Below, piece after piece: positions 6,779-13,290 of a DNA stretch of 14,031 nt. Each line of letters opens with the position of its first letter. The first letter of the stretch is position 1. The DNA is from Alphaproteobacteria bacterium. Lineage in GTDB: Bacteria; Myxococcota_A; UBA796; GCA-2862545. The DNA is taken from contig JACKET010000042.1 of assembly GCA_020632875.1 (NCBI GenBank), positions 1-14,031 on the forward strand. The letters run 5' to 3'. The translations under genes and the position numbers were made by a program. The notes under the pieces are model-generated. The model was not told the DNA's origin. It made no database searches and worked only from the letters and a program-made list of their open reading frames with translations.

Positions 6779-7519
6779 TCAGCAGTGGGGGGTGACCGGC
6801 TTCTCGCCGACGATGGTGACCGCGAAGTCGCCCGCGCCGGTGAGGCTGCCGTTGACCGTGATGTCGAGACCCGCGCGCAGGGACTGGCCCTTGAGCAGGC
6901 CGCGGAGGAAGGACGTCGAGCCGAACACCGACACGTCGATGCCGTCGCTGGACGACCAGACCACGCGGTCGCCGAAGAAGATGCTGGTCACCTTGGCGCC
7001 GGCCGCCGAGCCCGTGAACGTGACGTCCTGGGCGCGAAAGTCGTGCTGGAGGCGGATCTTCACGGCCGCGGAGCCCGCGGCGGCGAGGGTGTCGGTGCCG
7101 CTGACGGCGGTCATGCCCCAGTGCATGTCCTTCTTCTCCTTGGTGCGACCGCGCCCGCCGCCGAGGCGGTCGAGCTTGGACCGGACGCGGTCCTCGCGGC
7201 GGTTGAGGCGGCCGAGGCGGCGGTTGAGGCGCCGACGGCGGCGCGGGCGGCGGCGGGCGCCGAAGTCGGCGGCCTCCTCGCCCTCGACCTCGTCGTCGCC
7301 CTCGAAGTCGTCGTCGCCCTCGAAGTCGTCGTCGCCCTCGAAGTCGTCGTCGCCCTCGAAGTCGTCGTCACCCTCGAAGTCGTCGTCCGCGCCGAAGTCG
7401 TCGCGGCCGGCGAACCCGCCCCCGCCGCGGCGGAGGCTGTCGGTGTCGACCACGAGCGAGCCCGTGCGGGGGTGCCGGAAGACGCGGGCGTAGCCCAGGT
7501 TGTCGAGTCGGTTGGCCAT
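6779..7519 (-). CDS. Beta-domain protein with acidic DDDFEG repeats and Arg-rich segment (candidate major structural protein)
   Basis: 246 residues, unknown family. Residues 1-38 are a short folded or extended N-terminus. Residues 40-80 are very acidic with five perfect DDDFEG repeats plus a degenerate sixth. DFGARRRPRRRRR (85-97) opens a strongly basic helix reaching about 120. Residues about 132-246 form a compact beta-rich domain (AAVKIRLQHDFRAQDVTFTG, VTSIFFGDRVVW, GLDITVNGSL, GDFAVTIVGEKP). The acid/base/beta layout would suit an internal nucleic-acid-binding or scaffolding arm joined to a shell domain. ATG at 7519 has AGGAG nine bases upstream. It is the second gene of the operon, a usual place for an abundant product. 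A capsid-like role is inferred. Confidence 0.85.
   Translation of the reverse strand: MANRLDNLGYARVFRHPRTGSLVVDTDSLRRGGGGFAGRDDFGADDDFEGDDDFEGDDDFEGDDDFEGDDDFEGDDEVEGEEAADFGARRRPRRRRRLNRRLGRLNRREDRVRSKLDRLGGGRGRTKEKKDMHWGMTAVSGTDTLAAAGSAAVKIRLQHDFRAQDVTFTGSAAGAKVTSIFFGDRVVWSSSDGIDVSVFGSTSFLRGLLKGQSLRAGLDITVNGSLTGAGDFAVTIVGEKPVTPHC
7281..7388 (-). repeat. 18-bp in-frame tandem repeat encoding DDDFEG
   Basis: Six head-to-tail 18-bp units begin at 7281, 7299, 7317, 7335, 7353 and 7371; the unit on the plus strand is CCCTCGAAGTCGTCGTCG. Units two to five are identical, the last has one change (G to A near its upstream boundary) and the first is diverged. Being an exact multiple of three, copy-number change by slippage would keep the reading frame. 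There are no unique spacers, so this is not a CRISPR array. Confidence 0.9.
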
Positions 7520-7555
7520 GATGGCGTTCTCCTGGTGGAAGGTGGGGGAGGTGGA

Positions 7556-8266
7556 TCAGTCCGCGTCCGACTCGTCGTCGTCGCGGTCACGGTTGCGGGC
7601 GGCGCGCACGAAGCGGCCGGGTCCGGGGCGGCGGTCGCCGCGTCGGTGGCGGCGGCCGAAGTCGTCGTCGCCCCCGGCGGCCACGGGCTCGGGCGTGAGG
7701 AGGACCTCACGCACGGGACCGGCGACGCCGGGCTCGGGGAGCAGCATGGTGGGGCCGGGCAGCGCGCCCTGCATCACGACCATCGGCTGCGCGGCCGGCG
7801 TGAGCTGCACCTGCGGCTGCGCGGGCGCCTGGTTGGCGGCGCGCTTCTCGGCGAGCGTGCGGCCGGCGTTGCGGGCGACGTTGGCGAGCCACGAGCCCAT
7901 GACGCCGTTGCCGAGCGCGAGGACGTGGGCGCCGGCACCCTTCTGGCCGGTCATCGTCTGGTACAGGCCGTAGCCCTGGGCGAGCAGGCCGACGGGGGCG
8001 CGCAGGTCGACGGACCCGAGCTTGAGCTTCTCCTCGCCGAGGTAGCCCTCGGCCATCGAGGAGAGGAACAGCGAGCCCTGCGTCTCGGCGGTGTGGAGGA
8101 CGAGCGTGCCCGTCTCCATCATCGCCTCCTTCGAGGTGTTCGCCTTCTTCGTCAGGTTCGCGATCCGCGAGACCGCGGAGCCGAGCGCGCCCTGGGCAGC
8201 CTTGTCGCTGACCTTGCCGCCCTGCATCGCGGTCTGGAGCGCCGTACTTGCGGTCTTGCCAGCCAT
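7556..8266 (-). CDS. Helical protein with basic DFGRR tail, first gene of the leftward operon
   Basis: 236 residues, unknown family. Residues 1-60 are helical with many Ala/Lys/Ser. Residues 63-140 contain conserved-looking amphipathic or mildly hydrophobic helices (VDLRAPVGLLAQGYGLYQTM, then AHVLALGNGVMGSWLANVA). A Pro/Gln/Ala-rich linker (145-195) leads to DDDFGRRHRRGDRRPG (200-215), a basic patch, and an acidic end (DRDDDESDAD). The C-terminal tail looks disordered and could bind nucleic acid or a partner. ATG at 8266 follows GAGAGG with eight bases between. As the promoter-proximal gene it may be made in quantity. It shares the DFGRR-basic motif with two downstream operon products. No enzyme motif is visible. 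Confidence 0.85.
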   Translation of the reverse strand: MAGKTASTALQTAMQGGKVSDKAAQGALGSAVSRIANLTKKANTSKEAMMETGTLVLHTAETQGSLFLSSMAEGYLGEEKLKLGSVDLRAPVGLLAQGYGLYQTMTGQKGAGAHVLALGNGVMGSWLANVARNAGRTLAEKRAANQAPAQPQVQLTPAAQPMVVMQGALPGPTMLLPEPGVAGPVREVLLTPEPVAAGGDDDFGRRHRRGDRRPGPGRFVRAARNRDRDDDESDAD

Positions 8267-8360
8267 GCGGTGGTCCTCTCGTGAGGGGGAGTGAGGGAGG
8301 GCGTCCACCGCCCGTCCTGCACCGCCATCTACGCACCGTGTTCGGCGTTCATCCAGCGAT

Positions 8361-8465
8361 ACCGTCTCCCACGCCCGTGGTGGTTCCGACATGCCGGGCG
8401 CGTGGGAAGTGCGTCTCCCGCGTGGGCGGCGACGTGTGGGAGACGGTTCCGGGCACTTCCCACGC
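8361..8465. repeat. Nested inverted repeats of a CGTCTCCCACGC-like box
   Basis: Two perfect inverted repeats interleave: ACCGTCTCCCAC (8361-8372) with its complement at 8436-8447, and GCGTGGGAAGTGC (8400-8412) with its complement at 8453-8465. A fifth box, CGTCTCCCGCG, lies at 8412-8422. All five share a core close to CTCCCACG. Two more copies lie upstream of the methyltransferase gene (740-768). Spacing and alternating orientation resemble operators for a dimeric repressor or iterons. Confidence 0.75.
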
Positions 8466-8533
8466 TCGCGGGGAGTGACGCTCCCCCCTGCGGAAAGCGC
8501 GAGATGGGCCGTTGGGACCGTCGGCGGCACCGG

Positions 8534-8562
8534 TTGCGATCGGGATCCGAGGTGGGCATGAT
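8534..8562 (+). promoter_or_regulatory. Possible promoter of the rightward operon
   Basis: TTGCGA (8534-8539) and CATGAT (8557-8562) are separated by 17 bases, near the sigma70 pattern. Transcription would begin near 8569, just before the GTG start at 8590. This supports that start over the ATG at 8512. The match is imperfect. Confidence 0.3.
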
Positions 8563-8589
8563 CAGTGGGCGACAGCGAAAGCGAGGCCC

Positions 8590-9705
8590 GTGGGGCGTGC
8601 GAGACTCACCTTCGAAGGACTGGATTCGATCGAGCGGCGGCTGCGCCGCGTGGGGCCGGATGCGTCCCACGTCATGGTGTGGGACCGGACGGAGCGGAAC
8701 GCTGAGGAGAACCTCGGCCGCTTCGACCTGACTCCCGCCGACGCGCTGCCGTACCTCGACGAGAACTGGCAGCCGGACTTCGACGACGACAGTGTCGCGA
8801 TGGACGACGACCCCGGTGACGAGCCGGAGGACACCGGCCTCGCGGACGCGATGGACGAGTGCGGGGAGGATCCGCCCGAGCCCGTCGAGGCGCCGAGCCA
8901 CGCGGCCCCGCCGGGGAAGCGCGACCCGCGCACCGTGACGCAGGCGCAGATCGCCGAGGCGGCGTGTCGCTGGCTGCGCGACATCGCGGCGCGCAACACG
9001 CTCGCCGAGCCCTACCGCCGCTTCCGCGTGAAGATCTACGGGCCGAAGGGCCTCCGAACGGTCGACTCCGGCAGCTTCGTCTGCCGCAACGACGACCACG
9101 ACCTCGACCTGCCGGTGCCGGCGCAGAACAGCCCGCTTTCGGAGCCGGTCCACCGTCCGCACGACCGCGAGATCCCGCCGCCGTCCTTCGAGACGGTGGA
9201 GGTGGTGAGCGCGGGCCGGGGGATGCGCGCGCTCGGCGACTACTACGCCCAGTGGGGCCGCATCGTGCTCGGCTCGGTCCACCAGCTCCAGGGCGTGAAC
9301 AACGCGATGGTCCACAAGCTGCACAAGCAGCTCGACGCCAGCCGCGACCAGGTCGACGAGCTCGTGGGCGCGATCCTCAACCTGCGCGCGGCCGAGATGG
9401 AGATCGCGGAGAAGCAGCGCGCCACGGACAAGACCGAGGACACGCGCGCGGAGATCGCCAAGCACGCGCTCCAGCAGCTCGGCGACGCCGCCAAGGCGTT
9501 CCTCGCCGCGAAGGGCGTCACGCCCGAGATGGCCGACGTGCTCGGCACGCTCGGCCAGAGCCCCGAGCTCATGGCGACGCTCAACGACCCCGACGTCCGG
9601 CTGCTCATGCAGGACGGCAACAACCTGAAGCTGCTCGCCGGTTTGCTCAAGCAGGCCGCGGAGCAGGCCCGCGCTGCCCGCGAAGCGACCACCCAGGCCG
9701 CCTGA
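8590..9705 (+). CDS. Acidic coiled-coil protein, unknown function
   Basis: 371 residues, not recognised. Residues 1-50 form a basic-acidic helical start (LTFEGLDSIERRLRRVG). Residues 60-110 are acidic and Pro-rich, probably disordered (DFDDDSVAMDDDPGDEPED). Residues 115-165 form a small domain with RFRVKIYGPKGLRTVDSGSF. Residues 200-300 are long helices with a likely coiled coil around 230-290 (VHKLHKQLDASRDQVDELVG). The C-terminus is helical and Ala/Gln-rich. No signal peptide, membrane segment or enzyme motif is visible. GTG at 8590 is chosen because GAGG lies just upstream and a candidate promoter ends before it; the in-frame ATG at 8512 would add 26 weakly coding residues. It could be a scaffold, adaptor or replication accessory; undecided. 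Confidence 0.75.
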   Translation: MGRARLTFEGLDSIERRLRRVGPDASHVMVWDRTERNAEENLGRFDLTPADALPYLDENWQPDFDDDSVAMDDDPGDEPEDTGLADAMDECGEDPPEPVEAPSHAAPPGKRDPRTVTQAQIAEAACRWLRDIAARNTLAEPYRRFRVKIYGPKGLRTVDSGSFVCRNDDHDLDLPVPAQNSPLSEPVHRPHDREIPPPSFETVEVVSAGRGMRALGDYYAQWGRIVLGSVHQLQGVNNAMVHKLHKQLDASRDQVDELVGAILNLRAAEMEIAEKQRATDKTEDTRAEIAKHALQQLGDAAKAFLAAKGVTPEMADVLGTLGQSPELMATLNDPDVRLLMQDGNNLKLLAGLLKQAAEQARAAREATTQAA

Positions 9706-9725
9706 TCCCTTCACCCCCGACACGT

Positions 9726-9747
9726 CCACGGCGCGGCTGCGCCGTGG
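9726..9747 (+). other. Strong intergenic hairpin
   Basis: A perfect 9-bp stem, CCACGGCGC (9726-9734) and GCGCCGTGG (9739-9747), closes a GGCT tetraloop between two same-strand genes. No T-tract follows, so it may be an mRNA stabiliser, processing site or partial terminator. It ends 14 bases before the next ATG, just ahead of the ribosome binding site. Confidence 0.45.
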
Positions 9748-9761
9748 CGCTGGAGACCGTC

Positions 9762-10184
9762 ATGCCCAAGCCCAACGACCGCACCCCGAAGCACCCCGCG
9801 TTCCTCGAGGCCGCCCGCGCGTTCTACGCCGACGCCTTCGAGCACCGCCGCAAGAAGGATCTCGCCGCCGCGATGGAGGAGTGGACCGACCTCGAAGCGC
9901 CGGAGCAGACCTTCGCCATCGCGCACCTGCTGTACCTGAACCTCAAGGCGCAGGCGGACACGCTCCGCGTGCTCGTCGACGTGCGGGACCTCCTCGACGA
10001 GGTCGCCGACGGCGTCGACCAAGCGCTCGACGCGGACGCGGACGACGACGACGACGAGCCCACCGGCGACGACGACACCGCGCCGGGCGACCTCGACGGC
10101 GACGCGGTGAGGGCGCCCGCCGTCGACGACAGCAGCACCACGAGCACGCCGGACACGGACGCCGCGCCGGTCGAGGGGGTGTGA
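9762..10184 (+). CDS. Small helical protein with acidic tail
   Basis: 140 residues, unknown. Residues 1-90 are helical (AFLEAARAFYADAFEHRRKK, then FAIAHLLYLNLKAQADTLRVL). Residues 90-140 are an acidic, low-complexity tail (DADADDDDDEP and similar), rich in Asp, Thr and Pro and probably disordered. Such a tail can mimic DNA or bind a basic partner, and the leftward operon makes several Arg-rich proteins, but no pairing is shown. ATG at 9762 has GGAG six bases upstream. The next gene begins three bases after the stop start region (TGA at 10182-10184, ATG at 10187). No membrane or signal sequence is visible. Confidence 0.75.
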   Translation: MPKPNDRTPKHPAFLEAARAFYADAFEHRRKKDLAAAMEEWTDLEAPEQTFAIAHLLYLNLKAQADTLRVLVDVRDLLDEVADGVDQALDADADDDDDEPTGDDDTAPGDLDGDAVRAPAVDDSSTTSTPDTDAAPVEGV

Positions 10185-10186
10185 CC

Positions 10187-10480
10187 ATGCGCCACCCGCT
10201 GCCCCGCTGGACGCTGCGTCCGGCCATCGTGCGCGAGGTCGTCGACCGGGCGCACTTCTCCATCGGCGAGTTCGCCGCCGAGCTCGGGATCTCGAAGGGC
10301 TACTGGGACTCGCTCGCGTCAGGCCGTGCCCCGATGCCGCCGCACCTGCGCCGCGCCCTGCTCGCGCATGCCGCGTTCGCGGGCGTCGACGCCACGACGC
10401 TGTGGGACGTGAAGTCGCCGCGGTTCGAGCAGCTCGCGCTGCCGGGCACCGTGGTCGGCGACGAGCGGGGTGCGGCATGA
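10187..10480 (+). CDS. Helix-turn-helix (Cro/CI-like) DNA-binding protein
   Basis: 97 residues. Residues 24-59 (FSIGEFAAELGISKGYWDSL and following) match the Cro/CI-type HTH layout: helix, AELGIS turn, recognition helix with KGYWDSLASGR, then a third helix (PHLRRALLAH). The remaining 35 residues are a short extension ending near EQLALPG. It is small enough to act as a dimeric repressor. ATG at 10187 has GAGGGGG seven bases upstream and follows the previous stop by two bases. It is the only recognisable DNA-binding regulator in the window, so it is a natural candidate for the CGTCTCCCACGC-like boxes at 8361-8465 and 740-768; that link is inference. Confidence 0.75.
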   Translation: MRHPLPRWTLRPAIVREVVDRAHFSIGEFAAELGISKGYWDSLASGRAPMPPHLRRALLAHAAFAGVDATTLWDVKSPRFEQLALPGTVVGDERGAA

Positions 10481-10965
10481 AGGCCGCCGTCGCCGCACCC
10501 GCGCCGTCGGGCGCGATCCGCGTGAACCTCACCGTGCCCGTCACCCGCATCGGGTTCGGGCCGTTCTCGATCGATCCGCTGGAGCAGATGATCGGCGCGA
10601 AGCTCGCCGACCTGCTCGCGCCGCTGATGGTGGGCGAGGTGACCCGCCGTCCGTCCGCCACCGGCCCGGCCGTCGAGGTGTACCCGCTCGCGCTCCCGGA
10701 CGGGGAGGGGGCGTCGATCCCGCTCGCGCAGTGGGGCGAGGTCGGCTTCTACAACGAGGCCGGGCTGCTCGCGCTCACCGTACCGTGGGGCATGGCGTCG
10801 TGGCTGCGGCAGAAGCTCGGCGACGCGGTGGTGCGCGGGCCGGAGGCCGGGGTCAGCCTGGACGGCACCGCGCGCGTGGCGAAGGCGTGGGTGCGGCTGC
10901 GGCCAGGGATGCGGGCGAGCGTGCCGCTGGGGGCGCTCGGGGAGGCTGGGGTCGAGGCCGCTTAG
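10477..10965 (+). CDS. Conserved-looking small protein of unknown function
   Basis: 162 residues, not recognised. A strand-like start (AIRVNLTVPVTRIGFGPFSI) leads to a helix (DPLEQMIGAKLADLLAPLM), then beta/turn segments (AVEVYPLALPDG, GEVGFYNEAGLLALTVPWG) and a helix (MASWLRQKLGDAV). The end is a Gly/Ala/Arg-rich region. There is no obvious membrane segment, signal peptide or catalytic motif. ATG at 10477 overlaps the stop of the HTH gene (ATGA), so the two are translationally coupled and probably functionally linked. It is the last gene of the rightward operon; the sequence downstream changes to lower third-position GC. Confidence 0.75.
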   Translation: MKAAVAAPAPSGAIRVNLTVPVTRIGFGPFSIDPLEQMIGAKLADLLAPLMVGEVTRRPSATGPAVEVYPLALPDGEGASIPLAQWGEVGFYNEAGLLALTVPWGMASWLRQKLGDAVVRGPEAGVSLDGTARVAKAWVRLRPGMRASVPLGALGEAGVEAA

Positions 10966-11093
10966 TGCGCGCCTCGGTCGGCACGTGAAGGAACGAGCGT
11001 CGTCGAGACGTCCATCCGCACGAATTTGGCGTCGTCATCATGCTGGTGCTACTCGCGAGATCGGAAGCTGCGTTGGGCGGCAAAGGAGTAGAG

Positions 11094-12533
11094 TTGTCTG
11101 CCAACCTGGATGACGAGGAAGCCCCGCCGGACCTTACTAAGCCAACGGTTCGAGATGCTGTCAGGGAAATCGTTCGCGAGGAAGTGGGTGCGTGGCTCGA
11201 CCGCTTGAAGTGGATCGGGATCTCAATCCTCGGTGTCGTCTCCTTCCTCGGGTACACGGGCTGGGCGAGTGTTCGCGACGATCTGGTAGACTTCGCCAAG
11301 GAGCAGGTTGGCCAAGCCCCGCTTGCCGCGGCCAACACTGAAGTCGAAAGAATTCTAAGAGATCTCAGGATTCGTCATACGCAAACGTGGCAAACAGGTA
11401 GATGCTCTCTCGCCGATGGTTACGCGGTGCGAGATGTGCTCTCTGATCCCGAGTCGCCGGAACCCGTCTTCGACGAGGCACTGAGCCTATCCGAGGGATG
11501 CGTTGAGGCGTACCTCGGCGAGGGCATCGACTTCTCCAAGATCGCCGACGCAATCGCCAAGGAACTCGATGAGGATGGGATCGGACAGAGTGGATTTCCT
11601 CGGGAGCGCGTCGCTGCGTTCATCGAGCGGCTTCCGCTCCGGCCGAGTGACAACGGGCCAGACGAGAGGTTGCTGGCATCCCTGGAGCGGTACGTGGCAA
11701 GCGACCAGCGTCGCCGTCCGTACCTTGCGAGCGTCCTACGGCGAATCGAGCACGATCGCATGGGACTTTGGCACCTGGATCCGAAGGCGCTGGAGGCGAT
11801 CGTTCGCGGCAACGAGAAGGATGCGAGTGATGAGGCCCTCAGGGGCTTGGCTCGCTACTTCCCGAATTCGGAGGTCCTTTCAGACTGGCTCACGAGAGCC
11901 GTGGCGTCGCGTTCGCTCGCAGACTTCGTGCAGGCGATGGAGGCGAGTTCCATTTTCGCGAGGCCCGGCATCGTGACGCCCCGTGGATCCGTCATGGGTG
12001 ACACCGCCTTGTTGGACAAGGTCATGGATGCGTTTCTCGACCTGGGCGTGTCGTTGTATCATGGTCGAGACGGAACGGTCGAAGTGTGGTTGCAGGAGGA
12101 TGCGCCGAGGTTGGGCGAGGTGCATCGTCCGAAGCTCGGCGAGTCGAAACTCGACCGCCTTGGGGGTTGGTTGAGTCAGAGCGCATCGCGGATCGATGCC
12201 GCGTTGAAGGCGGGCGACATCGACCGCGCCGGTGAACTGCTCGATCGGCTGTCAGTCAAGGGAACCGGCGGCTGTGGAAAATACGACCTCATGTGCACGA
12301 CCTTCGCCCTTGAGGAGGTAGCTGACGCCTCCGTCGACCCCACCGCGCGTCTGTGGAGCCCGACAGCTCGCACCATCGTCGAGTGGCCCCTGTGGGCCCG
12401 GAAGTCGGATGGCGGACCCTATCAAGTCTACACTCGGCGCATCGACCGGGAGGGGGTGCCGGTCGTGGTGGAAGTGGAGGCGGGGGACTTCCTGAACGGC
12501 ACCCACGTCGTCGTGCGTGAGGTCGAGCGCTGA
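11094..12533 (+). CDS. Single-helix membrane protein with large helical domain
   Basis: 479 residues, unknown family. A charged helix (TVRDAVREIVREEVGAWLDR, 18-37) precedes one membrane segment at about 39-57 (KWIGISILGVVSFLGYTGWA). The remaining ~420 residues are soluble: mostly helical, perhaps repeat-like, to about 300, then a mixed region with strands near the C-terminus (VPVVVEVEAGDFLNGTHVVV). No catalytic motif stands out. TTG at 11094 is preferred because AAAGGAG lies five bases upstream; the ATG at 11040 has no good site and adds 18 residues. Codons carry clearly more A/T than the operons to the left (for example AGA, CTA, TTG), suggesting a separate origin. A membrane-anchored effector of a defence system is one possibility, unproven. 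Confidence 0.75.
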   Translation: MSANLDDEEAPPDLTKPTVRDAVREIVREEVGAWLDRLKWIGISILGVVSFLGYTGWASVRDDLVDFAKEQVGQAPLAAANTEVERILRDLRIRHTQTWQTGRCSLADGYAVRDVLSDPESPEPVFDEALSLSEGCVEAYLGEGIDFSKIADAIAKELDEDGIGQSGFPRERVAAFIERLPLRPSDNGPDERLLASLERYVASDQRRRPYLASVLRRIEHDRMGLWHLDPKALEAIVRGNEKDASDEALRGLARYFPNSEVLSDWLTRAVASRSLADFVQAMEASSIFARPGIVTPRGSVMGDTALLDKVMDAFLDLGVSLYHGRDGTVEVWLQEDAPRLGEVHRPKLGESKLDRLGGWLSQSASRIDAALKAGDIDRAGELLDRLSVKGTGGCGKYDLMCTTFALEEVADASVDPTARLWSPTARTIVEWPLWARKSDGGPYQVYTRRIDREGVPVVVEVEAGDFLNGTHVVVREVER

Positions 12534-12860
12534 CGCCGGTGTCTCGGGTCACGGGGGCGTCAGATGGGCTCCGCTATGTCGGAAGTGTTGAGGTCGAAAG
12601 AGAACTAGTCGCGTACGGGACTCGTCGTTCAGCCCCGCCAGCCAGTTCGAAAATCGTTCTGTATGCCCAACCACTTCAGAGCCCGCCGTGAACCTTGGTT
12701 CCGGCGGGCTTCGTCGTTCTGGCTCTCGCGTCGACGCCGAGTACGCGGCGTTGGAAGCGGACTGTTCGAGTTCGAATCCCACACCCGTCGCGCCGGTGGC
12801 TCCCGTCCTCGGTCCTGCGACCCCGGCCGAGCCGTGCTACCCTCTCCCCTGGAGGTCGCG
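12534..12860. other. Intergenic stretch with terminator, no supported gene
   Basis: Apart from the terminator I see no gene here. A tRNA T-arm-like string (GTTCGAGTTCGAATCCCAC, near 12767-12785) is present, but no cloverleaf can be built around it. The short open frames on both strands lack ribosome binding sites. Confidence 0.5.
12681..12720 (+). terminator. Rho-independent terminator
   Basis: AGCCCGCCG (12681-12689) pairs with CGGCGGGCT (12703-12711), and the interior GAAC/GTTC arms extend the stem to a CTTG loop with one bulged base. A T-rich stretch, TTCGTCGTTCT, follows. It lies about 150 bases after the stop of the membrane-protein gene and fits an intrinsic terminator on the plus strand. 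Confidence 0.7.
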
Positions 12861-13091
12861 ATGGACGTCGACACCCTCGCACGCGAGGCCGCCCGGCCCT
12901 CCGCTGCCGATCATCACACGCTGCTCGACCGTATCGTCGACGCGCTCACGAGGACTGCGGAGCAACCTGTCGCCGAAGCATGGGACGAGGAGGTCGCACG
13001 CTGAGTCGACGACCTCGACGCCGGTCGAGCGTCGGCGATCCCGCGGTCTGCCGTGAAGCAGCGACTGCACGCGGGGCGCAGGTGGCGGTGA
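12861..13091 (+). pseudogene. Broken addiction-module antitoxin (TIGR02574-type)
   Basis: ATG at 12861 has GGAGG five bases upstream. The frame reads MDVDTLAREAARP, then LLDRIVDALTRT and EAWDEEVAR, stops at TGA (13002-13004), and continues in the same frame as VDDLDAGRASAIPRSAVKQR to TGA at 13089-13091. Read through, it gives 77 codons, about the length of putative addiction-module component proteins, whose hallmark is AWDxEIxRRxxEIDAGRxxxIPWxEV. The first stop sits where the family has Arg, so a single CGA-to-TGA change explains it. No RelE/ParE-type toxin frame follows in the next 200 bases, so this is an orphan remnant. Expression of a truncated 47-residue product is possible but would lack the conserved C-terminal toxin-binding part. 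Confidence 0.75.
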
Positions 13092-13290
13092 CCATGTAGC
13101 CTGCGTCCTTCGCCGTCGACCTGTGGGGTCTGCCTTCGACCGTCTCTGCGGTGCCGGTCGTCCTGGTTCCTGTCCATCCATGAAGGGCACAACCAAGACC
13201 GCTCGCTCCGGCGTGTTCAGCGTGCGGTCCGCCCGAGCCGCGGATACCGACGTCGTGTCTCGGCGTCACGGAGAGCTGCGGAGGTTCGCG

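Larger units (their letters stand above)
8267..8589. promoter_or_regulatory. Divergent control region between the two operons
   Basis: This 323-bp gene-free stretch separates the leftward operon (start 8266) from the rightward one (start 8590). It holds five copies of a CGTCTCCCACGC-like box at 8361-8465, a small GGGGAG/CTCCCC hairpin (8470-8475 with 8481-8486), and a possible sigma70-like promoter for the rightward operon. I could not find a convincing -10/-35 pair for the leftward operon. A replication origin cannot be excluded, given the nested repeats. Confidence 0.7.

Noticed and set aside
5876..6795. Long frames of about 300 codons on both strands over the beta-rich genes
   Set aside because: Compositional shadows, rich in Arg/Gly/His or Pro/Arg, without domain structure; the true genes in the other frame have proper starts and normal composition.
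7281..7388. Repeat array considered as CRISPR
   Set aside because: The units are 18 bp, directly adjacent and in frame within a gene, with no spacers and no cas genes.
8470..8486. GGGGAG/CTCCCC hairpin considered as a terminator
   Set aside because: The stem is six base pairs with no T-tract and lies between divergent promoters, where it more likely belongs to the control region.
12700..12800. Possible tRNA or attachment site at the string GTTCGAGTTCGAATCCCAC
   Set aside because: The T-loop-like string cannot form a T stem, no matching acceptor or anticodon arm is present, and no second copy of an attachment core is visible in the window.
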